A stretch of DNA of 64,000 nucleotides from Pontibacter virosus (GTDB taxonomy: Bacteria > Bacteroidota > Bacteroidia > Cytophagales > Hymenobacteraceae): NCBI RefSeq assembly GCF_003096355.1, contig NZ_QEKI01000006.1:1-64000 (forward strand), read 5' to 3'. Made by a program: the position numbers and the translations under genes. The stretch's first letter is position 1, and the number at the start of each line of letters is the position of its first letter. Of this stretch, positions 47,047 through 54,985 are shown piece after piece. The notes under the pieces are model-generated. The model did no database searches, had not been told where the DNA came from, and saw only the letters and a program-made list of their open reading frames with translations.

Positions 47047-48042
47047 CTAAATGCCATGTTTTTTGTCGGCAATCACTTTGTCCAAATCCCACTCCACCCT
47101 TTTTCTGGGAGGTGCCCGCCGGACCTTACAATCTGCTTTGGTGCAAATAGGACAAGATACTTCTATACAAGGATCAGTATGAATGAAAAGCTCAATATCC
47201 GGGTCGATCTGTTCCCGCACAAGCGCTCCGACAGCCTCCACTTCTTCATGCGCCTCTAATACGGTGAGGTACCATGGCACTGTCAGGTGGCAGTCTATGT
47301 GCAGCGTATTGCCATATTTGATCACACGCAGGTTATGAATATCGATCCAGTTTTCGCGCCGGTTATCGTTCAGCACCCGCACGATACGTTGCAATAATTC
47401 GTAGTCAGCCTCGTCCATAATACCCGCCAGCGAAGCCCGCAGGATACGGTAGCCTGTGTAACAGATGAAGGCACCAAACAAGATGGCCACCACGCTGTCC
47501 AGCCATACCTGGCCGGTAAGGTATAGTAGCAGCAGACCAATGAGTATACCCGCTGTAGAGTAAGCATCGGTTTTGAGGTGCTTGCCTCCAGCCACCAGTA
47601 CCATGGAATTGGCGCTGTTGCCCCGCCGCTCCGTTATATACCCAACAATAAAGTTGATGACACCTGATACTGCAATGAGGTACATACCGGCATCGAGTCG
47701 GGAAATGACTTGAGGCTCAAACAGATTATAGAAGGACTTGAGAATGATCGCCCCTCCTGCCACCAGGATTAGGGAACCCTCCAGCGTAGCGGCCACAAAC
47801 TCGATCTTGCCGTGCCCGTAAGGGTGATTCAGGTCTTTTGGCCGCGCAGATAGCACCAGACTATAGAGCGAAAAACCACCGGCCACCACATTGATGATTG
47901 ATTCCAGAGCATCTGTGAGAATAGCGTTGGAGTTTGTGAGGTAATAGGCCAGAAACTTGGCAAACAGCAGCAGCAAGCCCACTACCAACACCAGTAGTTG
48001 CATGCGTATATTCTCATTTGGCTGCTGCAGCTTTTTTTTCAT
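47047..48042 (-). CDS. Cation diffusion facilitator (CDF) family transporter
   Basis: 331 residues from the ATG at 48042. Six membrane helices lie in residues 10-205. The metal site in helix 2 reads TDALESIIN (Asp with Glu where zinc CDFs have His) and in helix 5 HLKTDAYSTAG (His, Asp). A cytoplasmic domain follows (NLRVIKYGNTLHIDCHL, LEAHEEVE), then a Cys-rich tail CPICTKADCKVR. CDFs exchange protons for divalent metals (Zn, Fe, Mn, Co). The substituted helix-2 residue and the extra cysteines make the metal uncertain. Confidence 0.88.
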   Translation of the reverse strand: MKKKLQQPNENIRMQLLVLVVGLLLLFAKFLAYYLTNSNAILTDALESIINVVAGGFSLYSLVLSARPKDLNHPYGHGKIEFVAATLEGSLILVAGGAIILKSFYNLFEPQVISRLDAGMYLIAVSGVINFIVGYITERRGNSANSMVLVAGGKHLKTDAYSTAGILIGLLLLYLTGQVWLDSVVAILFGAFICYTGYRILRASLAGIMDEADYELLQRIVRVLNDNRRENWIDIHNLRVIKYGNTLHIDCHLTVPWYLTVLEAHEEVEAVGALVREQIDPDIELFIHTDPCIEVSCPICTKADCKVRRAPPRKRVEWDLDKVIADKKHGI

Positions 48043-48160
48043 TGCGATGGCTAGATTCCGGCAAATGCATGGCACGCTAAACTATACCTGACCAGGTATA
48101 AGGTAAAGCGTTCTGTGACAAACATAATGGAAAATAGTGAGAGAATGGGTCTTGAATAAA

Positions 48161-48442
48161 TTAGCTCAGCGTATCTGTCAGATCAAGCCAATTGGGATTC
48201 ATGGATTCTACAAGGCGAAAATGATCTTCAGGTGCTGCTGATTTGATGCGATACTCCCGAACCCGGGCTACTTCCTCCAGGTCGTAGTGCTCGTAATACA
48301 CCAGTTTGAATTGTCCGGATTGGCTACCATTGCCAGCCATCTGCTGCAGTAGGTTTTCAGAAATGCCAATGCTCAGCTGTGGCTGGGACTGATCGCCCAG
48401 TATGTATACATAGAAGTGATTTGCGTGCTGGTTTGGCTGCAT
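48161..48442 (-). CDS. GIY-YIG-like domain protein, catalytically degenerate
   Basis: 93 residues, about the length of single-domain GIY-YIG proteins. The first strand YVYIL keeps the family Tyr, but the second reads LSIGIS rather than YIG, and the usual Arg after it is missing. The later LVYYEHYDLEEVARVREYRIKS and NPNWLDL match the common UPF0213-type ending. Loss of the second Tyr and the Arg suggests that nuclease activity is gone. It is read in the same direction as its neighbours, 118 bases from the CDF gene. Confidence 0.65.
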   Translation of the reverse strand: MQPNQHANHFYVYILGDQSQPQLSIGISENLLQQMAGNGSQSGQFKLVYYEHYDLEEVARVREYRIKSAAPEDHFRLVESMNPNWLDLTDTLS

Positions 48443-48489
48443 AGCTTAGGTGAGTTTGTAACAAGGTATACGAAAGAAGTACTACCTGG

Positions 48490-48900
48490 TTAAAAAACCT
48501 GCAGCCACTGACGGGCATCGTCGGGAAGAAAGAAAGTACGCATGGCAATGCCTGTGCTTCTGTCTACCGTATTGTCAATTTCGAGTTGCGTGAAGAATTC
48601 ATAGGAATACACCCAGGCGAAGTATTTTACACCTGCATCGCGTAAGCCGGGTATCCAGACTCTGTTCATCCATTCGGTATCACCCGAGTGGCCTGTCACC
48701 TTCGAGTTGTCGTTCAGGATTTTAGTAATCCTATACTCTTTCACAAAATCAAGTATTTTCAAACAGCCCGTATGACCTTTTTCAGAGTTCAGCCAACCTT
48801 GCCAGTTTGATAGCAACATTTCATTTTCCGGATTCACGCTGATTTCCAGAAAGTCAGATGTATGCACTAACTGCTCTTTATTTTCATGTACATATAGCAT
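48490..48900 (-). CDS. Protein of unknown function, SpoIIAA/STAS-like pattern
   Basis: 136 residues with no signal peptide or membrane segment. The order of strands and helices (LEISVNPENEML, WQGWLNSEKGHTG, ITKILNDNSKVTG, IPGLRDAGVKYFAWV, FFLPDDARQWLQ) resembles small STAS/SpoIIAA-like stress proteins of Bacteroidota, in which the ending with Asp-Ala-x-x-Trp-Leu is frequent. The product of the divergent gene at 49080 has the same layout, so the two may be distant paralogues. The assignment rests on pattern only. Confidence 0.55.
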   Translation of the reverse strand: MLYVHENKEQLVHTSDFLEISVNPENEMLLSNWQGWLNSEKGHTGCLKILDFVKEYRITKILNDNSKVTGHSGDTEWMNRVWIPGLRDAGVKYFAWVYSYEFFTQLEIDNTVDRSTGIAMRTFFLPDDARQWLQVF

Positions 48901-49079
48901 AGTAAAAGTATACCTTAACTTCTTCTTGTATTTTTTACCTATGCAATAGGCTTAAAGTTACCAGCTTTAACTCATTCATTGAACTATCCAAATAATAACC
49001 CTTTAAAGCTAAGGAATATTGAACTATAGTTCCACTTAATAGTATTGTATTAATACTGCCCATTGACTTAAAAACTTAC

Positions 49080-49499
49080 ATGAAGCAATATAAGGACAAT
49101 TACTGTCAGATCAGTTACAATTCCAACATCAACCAGGTATACTTGAAATGGTTGCTGCCACCAGACGAAGACGCGCTCCTGAGCGGTTACGACAAGGGGT
49201 TGGATATGGCCATCACAAATCAGGCGGCGAGTTGGGTGACTGATAACAGCATCGGATTTCAGCCAGATATTTCGATGCAACGCGCCTTGGCACAGCTGGC
49301 AGCTAGCCGTTTAGAGCAAACTTCACTAAAGCGTTTTGCGCGCGTAACACCTATCGATGTGTTCCAGGAGTTGATTACGCACAAAATATTCAACCAGATC
49401 AACGACCTGACGGTGAATAGCATCGAATTTGAGGTTTTCCATAACCCAAAGGATGCCCAGGCCTGGTGCCGGCAGTTAAGCCTTTTATTAGTTAATTGA
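49080..49499 (+). CDS. Protein of unknown function, possible paralogue of the divergent SpoIIAA/STAS-like protein
   Basis: 139 residues. Segments line up with the divergent neighbour: ISYNSNINQVYLKWLLP (strand), WVTDNSIGFQPDISMQ against ILNDNSKVTGHSGDTEW, LKRFARVTPIDVFQEL against VKYFAWVYSYEFFTQL, and VFHNPKDAQAWCRQL against FFLPDDARQWLQ. It is cytoplasmic, with no known motif. The start codon lies 179 bases from the start of the divergent gene. A small inverted repeat (AGTATT/AATACT at 49041-49057) sits in that shared promoter region. Confidence 0.6.
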   Translation: MKQYKDNYCQISYNSNINQVYLKWLLPPDEDALLSGYDKGLDMAITNQAASWVTDNSIGFQPDISMQRALAQLAASRLEQTSLKRFARVTPIDVFQELITHKIFNQINDLTVNSIEFEVFHNPKDAQAWCRQLSLLLVN

Positions 49500-49532
49500 A
49501 ATTTAGAACGGAAACAGACCAAAGCTAAACGC

Positions 49533-49796
49533 ATGGCACTTGGACCGAAACTAATCGAGAAGTTGGACAAACTGTATGCACCCGACAGTAAATTGGACCA
49601 GCATTACAATGGTAAGGACCTGACCTTTATCACCAACGAAAATGGTGAGGCAGTTACTCTGTTTATTGGCAAGCGGCTGGAAGATGGGGCGATCTCAGGA
49701 GAGCGCTATGTCCGCAAAATTATACGCGATAACAAAACCGGTAAAGTGGTGCGCAGCCATTGGGACCTGAAAGGGAAAGTTACCAGGAGCACCTGA
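49533..49796 (+). CDS. Small conserved-looking protein of unknown function
   Basis: 87 residues, basic and soluble (LGPKLIEKLDKLYAPDSKL at the start, SGERYVRKIIRDNKTGKVV near the end). No signal peptide and no motif I recognise. It starts 33 bases after the preceding gene on the same strand and ends two bases from the stop of a convergent gene, a packing that suggests a real gene. Confidence 0.6.
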   Translation: MALGPKLIEKLDKLYAPDSKLDQHYNGKDLTFITNENGEAVTLFIGKRLEDGAISGERYVRKIIRDNKTGKVVRSHWDLKGKVTRST

Positions 49797-49798
49797 CT

Positions 49799-49999
49799 CT
49801 ACAGTTCCTGCATGTCGAAGTCTTTGCCACGCCCATAGCGGATCAGGTCGTTCAGCATGAACACGTCCAGCGTATGCAGGTCTTTTACCAGGTAGTTTCC
49901 TTCCTCGGGCATGTCCAGCACCTGAAACTCAAAGCGCTCACCGTAATTCTCCATCACATACTTTTTCCCTTTCCGAAGGTTGTCAAACGATATGGCCAT
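49799..49999 (-). CDS. Very small protein of unknown function
   Basis: 66 residues. The sequence is well ordered rather than random: MAISFDNLRKGKKYVMENYG, FQVLDMPEEGNYLVKDLHTL, DLIRYGRGKDFDM. It looks like a small SH3-like beta barrel, which is inference. It has its own ATG and ends two bases from the stop of the gene on the other strand. The family is common in Bacteroidota as far as I recall, with no assigned role. Confidence 0.6.
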   Translation of the reverse strand: MAISFDNLRKGKKYVMENYGERFEFQVLDMPEEGNYLVKDLHTLDVFMLNDLIRYGRGKDFDMQEL

Positions 50000-50067
50000 G
50001 CTGTGTATTCTACTTGTAAATTTTCGGCAAGTATAGGCAGCTTTCAGTTCAGTTCTAACTATATGGC

Positions 50068-50075
50068 TATCTTTG
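50068..50075 (+). promoter_or_regulatory. Bacteroidota -7 element (TATCTTTG) of truC
   Basis: TATCTTTG fits TAnnTTTG and ends 17 bases before the GTG start of truC. The -33 region is not well conserved. Confidence 0.5.
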
Positions 50076-50092
50076 CCAAAAAATAAGTTCAG

Positions 50093-50827
50093 GTGCTAGA
50101 GATTATATACGAGGACGAAAGCTATGTAGCGGTGAATAAACCCAATGGTTTACTGGTACACAGAACCCGCATTGCGGAGGAGAAAAAAGAATTTGCCCTC
50201 CAGATGCTGCGCGATCAGTTGGGGCATCCTGTGTACGCCGCACACCGGCTCGATCGCGGCACTTCCGGCGTTTTACTCTTTGCTAAAAACTCGGAAGCCG
50301 TTACACCGCTTGTAAAAGCATTTGAAGACAAACAGGTAGATAAAGTGTACTACGCCATTGTGCGTGGCTATACCCCGGAACAAGATACGATCGACAGTCC
50401 CATCCGTCCTGACAAAGACCACAAGCACAAAGCGCCGCAAGATGCAGTGACGCACTACGAACGCTTAGCCACTGTTGAACTGCCTATACCTGTCGGACGC
50501 TACAGCACGGCCCGCTACTCGCTGGTAAAAATACAACCAGAAACAGGGCGCATGCACCAGATTCGGAAACATTTTGCGCACATCAGACACTACATTGTAG
50601 GTGATAAGCGGCACGGGGACTGGCGCCATAACCAGATGTTCCGCGAGCTACTGGAATCTCCAATCATGCACCTGCACTCAGCATTGCTGGCATTTACCCA
50701 TCCATTACAAGGAAGTATAATTGAGATAAAAGCACCTATGCCACAGCACTTTGAGCGCCTATGCTTGCAGTTTGGCTGGAGGGAGGTCCTGCAGAAAGAA
50801 AGTCTGTTGCAAGAGTCTCTGCAGTGA
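50093..50827 (+). CDS. truC: tRNA pseudouridine(65) synthase TruC
   Basis: 244 residues, RluA family. The catalytic Asp lies in AHRLDRGTSGVLLF. The start LEIIYEDESYVAVNKPNGLLVHR, given here as VAVNKPNGLLVHR, and the later THYERLATVELPIPVGRY, GRMHQIRKHFAHIRHYIVGD and MHLHSALLAFTHP follow E. coli TruC closely, without the S4 domain of RluC/RluD. It converts U65 of certain tRNAs to pseudouridine. The start is a GTG. Its stop codon touches the stop of the convergent gene at 50828. Confidence 0.9.
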   Translation: MLEIIYEDESYVAVNKPNGLLVHRTRIAEEKKEFALQMLRDQLGHPVYAAHRLDRGTSGVLLFAKNSEAVTPLVKAFEDKQVDKVYYAIVRGYTPEQDTIDSPIRPDKDHKHKAPQDAVTHYERLATVELPIPVGRYSTARYSLVKIQPETGRMHQIRKHFAHIRHYIVGDKRHGDWRHNQMFRELLESPIMHLHSALLAFTHPLQGSIIEIKAPMPQHFERLCLQFGWREVLQKESLLQESLQ

Positions 50828-51184
50828 TCAGGTATGGCGTAGCATCTGGTGCACCATTTCGAGTTGCAGTTGCGCCACAAAGGCATTGCGCGAATCGGCG
50901 TTGAGAGCGGTAAGCAAATAGGCCATGCGTGACAACCGCCAATCCTGCACCACCTCCCCGTTTCGTGAACGGTATACTACTTTAAAGTTTTCCTGAAGCG
51001 GCACATGCATGCAATTACACACCTCAGTGGCCCGCTTCACTGCTTCGCTCAGTTCCTGCAGGTTTTGACAGCCTTGTTTCTCCAACAGGTCGGTGGCATA
51101 GCAGGTCAGGTTACGATCAGCCAGGCTGTCAACAAAGCTATCAATTGGGCTATGGATGCTGATGTGGTCGAGGGTCATTAACAT
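50828..51184 (-). CDS. Short DinD-like (BRO-N/P22-antirepressor-like) protein
   Basis: 118 residues. The segment from CYATDLLEKQGCQNLQELSE through AVKRATEVC to LSRMAYLLTALNADSR follows the N-terminal half of E. coli DinD (a site like ARQLGKLLGY, then LSRYACYLVVQNGDP). DinD is a DNA-damage-inducible protein that affects RecA filaments. Only this half is present. The gene starts 27 bases after the cbpA-like gene on the same strand, the place where cbpM is found in other bacteria, but it does not resemble CbpM. The link to DNA damage is inference from similarity recalled from memory. Confidence 0.55.
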   Translation of the reverse strand: MLMTLDHISIHSPIDSFVDSLADRNLTCYATDLLEKQGCQNLQELSEAVKRATEVCNCMHVPLQENFKVVYRSRNGEVVQDWRLSRMAYLLTALNADSRNAFVAQLQLEMVHQMLRHT

Positions 51185-51211
51185 GGCATTCGGCTTAAAA
51201 ATCTACTTTAT

Positions 51212-52138
51212 TTATACGCTGGCGGTCTTCCGTTGATGCAACTCCCTGAGCCGCTCCATCAGGCCACGCTCCTCTTCTGAGAGGTGAACAGGCAGCTGCA
51301 CATCTATCTTTACGTACAAATCGCCGTACTGGTCTGCTTTACCGTACACGGGCATTCCCTTTCCGCGGAGGCGCAGCGTCTTCGCATTCTGTGTACCGGC
51401 TGGTATTTTAAGCTTAAGCTTGCCGGTTAGTGTGCTTACCTGCACCTCCCCTCCTAGAATGGCGCTATACATATCAAGGTTCAGTTTCGTGTGAAGGTCA
51501 TCTCCCTGCCGTTCAAATCCGGGGAGCGGCTGCACCTGCACTCGTATGTACAGATCTCCGGCAGTTCCACCCGCCGCAGGACCGCCTTTTCCCTTAATCC
51601 GGAGCACCTGTCCATCAGATACGCCTGGCTTGGTGGTAATCCGCAATTGCTGGCCATTGACGGTTAGTAAACGGGAGGTGCCGCTGTATGCTTCCTGCAT
51701 CGTGATGAGCATCTCGGCTTCATAGTCCTGCCCTTTGGGCGCTCGCCTGCCGGAGCGGAAGCCTCCCCCCTGCTGTGAGAACCCTCCACCGAAGAACTGT
51801 TCGAAGAAATCAGAAAAGCCACTGCCTCCTCCAAACATATCGCCCATGTCGCCTTCGTAGTAAGTGCCGCCACCACCAGGTCTTCCCTGGTATGGCCCGC
51901 CCTGCTGCTGAAAGTGCCGCCAGTTAGAACCCAATTCGTCGTATTGTTTGCGCTTCAGCTCATCGCCCAGTACTTCGTAGGCCTCACTAATGTCCTTAAA
52001 CTTCTCTTCGGCTGCTTTGTCGCCTTTCGTTTTATCAGGGTGATACTTCTTGGCTAAAGCACGGTAGGCCTTTTTGACTTCGGCCTGGGAGGCAGACTTC
52101 TCTACGCCAAGTATCTTATAATAGTCCTTGTATTCCAT
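51212..52138 (-). CDS. cbpA: CbpA-like DnaJ co-chaperone
   Basis: 308 residues. A J domain (residues 1-70, [20 protein letters not shown] with the HPD motif) is followed by a Gly/Phe-rich stretch (about 75-130) and two DnaJ C-terminal beta domains ([36 protein letters not shown]). There is no Cys-rich zinc domain, so this is a type II J protein like CbpA rather than DnaJ. It stimulates DnaK and may bind curved DNA. A DinD-like gene follows 27 bases downstream. Confidence 0.9.
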   Translation of the reverse strand: MEYKDYYKILGVEKSASQAEVKKAYRALAKKYHPDKTKGDKAAEEKFKDISEAYEVLGDELKRKQYDELGSNWRHFQQQGGPYQGRPGGGGTYYEGDMGDMFGGGSGFSDFFEQFFGGGFSQQGGGFRSGRRAPKGQDYEAEMLITMQEAYSGTSRLLTVNGQQLRITTKPGVSDGQVLRIKGKGGPAAGGTAGDLYIRVQVQPLPGFERQGDDLHTKLNLDMYSAILGGEVQVSTLTGKLKLKIPAGTQNAKTLRLRGKGMPVYGKADQYGDLYVKIDVQLPVHLSEEERGLMERLRELHQRKTASV

Positions 52139-52210
52139 GCTTGTAAAGGTATAAAGGTCAGTTTAAGGTATAAAACGCAAACGTGCTCACGGGGTTAAGT
52201 AGGCATAAAA

Positions 52211-52244
52211 CAAAAAGCACCGCCCCGGAAGGCAGTGCTTTTAA
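52211..52244 (-). terminator. Terminator of the Pmp3-domain lipoprotein gene
   Basis: On the - strand AAAAGCACTGCC pairs with GGCGGTGCTTTTT around a short loop, just after the stop at 52266. Confidence 0.85.
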
Positions 52245-52265
52245 TGGATAACTAACGCCTGGGCT

Positions 52266-52868
52266 TTAGATAGTGTCTGTCACAACGAGTAGTGCGTAGA
52301 TCACACCCGGAATCCAGAAGAGTAGCGTTAGGATAAGGCTGATCCAGAATTGCGTGCCGATACCCACATGCAGGAATACGGCCAGCGGAGGAAGAAGTAC
52401 GGCCAGGATAATCTTGATGATGCTCAGTTCACCACTACGCCGGTCTTGCTTCAGGGCTTCACGAACCTCTTTCTTAAATTCCTTTTTCTCAGCCTTCGTC
52501 ATATTGGCAATGCGCTCTTTCGCCATGGCCATGGCTTCGGCTTCAGTAATAGTCACTTCTTCGGCAGCAGGTGCTATTGGGGCCACTTTGGGAGCTGATG
52601 CCACAGGGGCAGCAGGTACGGCAACGCTAGCCTCCAATACAGGTTCTGCAACTGCTTTTTCGGTGGCTTTCTCCTCAGCCGCAGCCATAGCTACTTCGCT
52701 CAGTGATATCTCAGGGGCTACCTCCTGCTGTGGAGCAGGCTTTTTCATGTCATGATAAGGTGCCTGCTTGTGGCCGGCAAACTCGTAGTACTTGGCTGAG
52801 CTACAGGCAAACATCAGTTGCGCGGCTACCAGAACAAATACCAGGTTAAGTAAACTTCTGATCTTCAT
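52266..52868 (-). CDS. Lipoprotein with C-terminal Pmp3/YqaE membrane domain
   Basis: 200 residues. The leader ends in a lipobox (AAQLMFAC). The middle (about 35-130) is Ala/Glu/Pro-rich and low in complexity. A basic stretch (KKEFKKEVREALKQDRRS) precedes a Pmp3-type pair of helices: IIKIILAVLLPPLAVFLHVG and FWISLILTLLFWIPGVIYAL. Pmp3/YqaE domains normally make up the whole protein of about 55 residues in the membrane and respond to salt or membrane stress; here one is joined to an outer lipoprotein-like part. How the two ends are placed in the envelope is unclear. Confidence 0.8.
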   Translation of the reverse strand: MKIRSLLNLVFVLVAAQLMFACSSAKYYEFAGHKQAPYHDMKKPAPQQEVAPEISLSEVAMAAAEEKATEKAVAEPVLEASVAVPAAPVASAPKVAPIAPAAEEVTITEAEAMAMAKERIANMTKAEKKEFKKEVREALKQDRRSGELSIIKIILAVLLPPLAVFLHVGIGTQFWISLILTLLFWIPGVIYALLVVTDTI

Positions 52869-52930
52869 AGTTTTAGAATTTTAGTTATTAAAATTAAAAA
52901 GATTGATCCCTTGCTAAGGGTGTATACTGC

Positions 52931-52990
52931 ATGAAGAGATAGCGCTATGGTTATATGCAAAACTCTTCATATATAACATACAGTACTGTA
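52931..52990. other. Hairpin and short palindrome between two - strand genes
   Basis: ATGAAGAG and CTCTTCAT (52931-52938 and 52963-52970) can pair around 24 bases, and TACAGTACTGTA (52979-52990) is a 12-base palindrome. They lie just after the end of the operon at 53010 and before the lipoprotein gene, so they may form a terminator or operator. Confidence 0.4.
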
Positions 52991-53009
52991 TTACAGCATA
53001 TTTTGTTCT

Positions 53010-53735
53010 CTAAATACCATGCTCGGACAACAAAGCCCTGTTACGCAGCACAACTTCCTGCAGCGTACGTGCCAGCAGCGCTTGTATTTCCTGCCAGCGG
53101 GCACCACCCTGCTGCGGGAATTTCTGATTTACCTCCAGCTCAATGCCCACATACTCATCTGCCGAGAATTTGCGGCGCAGGTACGTAGGAAAGCCATCGG
53201 CTATACCCAGATAGGGGTAATTAAAGCGGACAAGCAGATCTTTATCTGCTTTGTTCAGGGCAGCCTTCCACTCTTTGCTGTAGGCCTGTTCGTGTTTGCG
53301 CTTCGGGTCGTAAAGCAGACCGATATCAGCCTGGCGCTCCTCTCCATCCAGCATCGGTGTGAAGGTATGCACGGCCACATGCAGCAGGCGCCTTCCTGCC
53401 GAAACAAAGTCCGATACCATTTGCTCTACCTGCTCCCGGTAAGGTTTGTAATGTTTTTCGAGCAGACGTTCCTTTTCCGTGGGTGGCAGTACTTGGGTAT
53501 AGGCTGAGAAAAGTTTAGCGTGATGCAGGGAGCGGTTTAACTCCACCAGCAGCCTGCTGGTTTCAGCATAAAAACCTACGTCCGCAATTGGCTTCAGGGT
53601 ATTATACAGCTCCAGAGCGCCAATGTCGTAACCCTGGTGCGTTTTCAAAACCTCCTCATGCCCTTGGAAGAGCGGAGCATAAGCTGGGGGTATCAGGTTT
53701 CCTCCGTGTTCGCAAGTCAGTAATAATCTCAGCAT
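53010..53735 (-). CDS. N-formylglutamate amidohydrolase-like hydrolase
   Basis: 241 residues, FGase family. The start LLLTCEHGGNLIPPAYA holds the metal-binding Glu-His, TSRLLVELNRSL the conserved Arg-x-x-x-Asp/Glu-x-Asn-Arg pattern, and HVAVHTFTP the later His. Family members split N-formylglutamate or related amides. It is the last gene of a four-gene operon with an ATP-grasp ligase, a GCS2-type ligase and a cysteine peptidase, and its start overlaps the previous gene by seven bases. In that setting a role in releasing or trimming the operon's amide product is more likely than histidine catabolism; no hut gene is near. Confidence 0.85.
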   Translation of the reverse strand: MLRLLLTCEHGGNLIPPAYAPLFQGHEEVLKTHQGYDIGALELYNTLKPIADVGFYAETSRLLVELNRSLHHAKLFSAYTQVLPPTEKERLLEKHYKPYREQVEQMVSDFVSAGRRLLHVAVHTFTPMLDGEERQADIGLLYDPKRKHEQAYSKEWKAALNKADKDLLVRFNYPYLGIADGFPTYLRRKFSADEYVGIELEVNQKFPQQGGARWQEIQALLARTLQEVVLRNRALLSEHGI

Positions 53736-54985
53736 GGTTTTTCAGGTATAAATACACTGCCTTGCTGCAGGCAACGCGCCAGGCTAAGGTATACGCGTCG
53801 AATATCCTGCTCACCTGGGTTGTCGCCCAGTGCCTCTACAATGCGTTTGGATAGGCAACCGCGAGAAAGTATCACGTTAAGGGCATGGACTACATGGGGC
53901 TGTTCTTCGAGGTTCAATGTTTCAGCTACAATGTGCTTCCACAGTTCGCCTACCGTACAGTTATCTTCGCAGTCAAAACCAAAACAATCGATAAACGCCC
54001 GGTCGTTGATCACCACTTCCTGCCCGTTGTGCACCACCTGCAAGAAAAGATCTGACAAACGGCTTTCGTCCCATTGCTTCAGTTTGTCTATACCTACCCA
54101 GCGCTCAGCTACCAAAGCCTGTATAGCGGCAACGAAAGCCTGTAGCACGGCCAGATCGGCTACCGGACTTTCCTGAATATCGATGATGCGGATCTCGATG
54201 GCATTGCGGTCGAAGCGGGCGATGGCGCCGCGTGAGTTTAGAAACTCTTCCTGCAACACACCCTCCGGATCGTGTGGGGCTACCGCTTGATACATGCGAT
54301 TCAGGATCTGCTCCTGGTAATCTGTTTGCGTAAACACGGATTCAGGCACAACTTTGCCGGCAATTGCGGGAATCTTGCTCTGGTTGTGGCGATATACCTC
54401 CAGGCGGGTGTCCAACAAACCGGATACTTTACCGTCCAGCACAGGTGAAGACGCAGCCAGGGCAGGTATAAGCGGCAACACCATGCGGATGGCAGCGTGC
54501 AGCTTTCCGAACTCCTCATCACTGCCAAACGGCAGGTTCAGGTGCGTACTCTGCAGATTGGCCCAGCCATGTCCACGACAGTCAAAAATGCGGTTGTAGG
54601 CTTCGTATACCGCGTTGTGCTCGTGTGGCCACAGTTTCGTTTCCTTGAAAGGGTCCATCAGCGGGTGTGCGCCCGTCGGAAGCAGCATGGCATTGTGCTT
54701 TTCGAGCAGCTGGTTGATCTTCCTGACATGCTCCTGAAAGTCATTTTCCAGCCCGATCAGGGTGTGGGCAGGCGCTTGAGTTTTCAGTTCTACCACGTGC
54801 AGCACCAATTCGTTGGACCAGGCCATCTTGCCAAATTCTACGTCCGACACGTAGGCGCCCACTTCGTCATAGATCAGCTGATCTGTAATTGGACGAACCT
54901 GCAGGGTGTCCGTGTCCACGATCATATATTCCATTTCCACACCATAGCCTTCAAACAGGTGCAGTGTCGCGGGTTTAGTACTCAT
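53729..54985 (-). CDS. Carboxylate-amine ligase of the glutamate-cysteine ligase family 2 (COG2170)
   Basis: 418 residues from the ATG at 54985; the ATG at 55009 adds eight residues and deepens the overlap with the upstream gene. The sequence starts LHLFEGYGVEMEYMIVD with the metal-binding Glu pair, and continues with WANLQSTHLNLPFGSDEEF and AIEIRIIDIQESP. COG2170 enzymes use ATP to join an amino group to a carboxylate and can act as weak glutamate-cysteine ligases, but in Bacteroidota their true substrates are not known. It lies between a RimK-type ligase and an amidohydrolase, overlapping both. Confidence 0.85.
   Translation of the reverse strand: MSTKPATLHLFEGYGVEMEYMIVDTDTLQVRPITDQLIYDEVGAYVSDVEFGKMAWSNELVLHVVELKTQAPAHTLIGLENDFQEHVRKINQLLEKHNAMLLPTGAHPLMDPFKETKLWPHEHNAVYEAYNRIFDCRGHGWANLQSTHLNLPFGSDEEFGKLHAAIRMVLPLIPALAASSPVLDGKVSGLLDTRLEVYRHNQSKIPAIAGKVVPESVFTQTDYQEQILNRMYQAVAPHDPEGVLQEEFLNSRGAIARFDRNAIEIRIIDIQESPVADLAVLQAFVAAIQALVAERWVGIDKLKQWDESRLSDLFLQVVHNGQEVVINDRAFIDCFGFDCEDNCTVGELWKHIVAETLNLEEQPHVVHALNVILSRGCLSKRIVEALGDNPGEQDIRRVYLSLARCLQQGSVFIPEKPC

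Noticed and set aside
50828..51184. CbpM chaperone modulator
   Set aside because: Position next to cbpA fits, but the sequence lacks the CbpM helix pattern and instead follows the N-terminal half of DinD.
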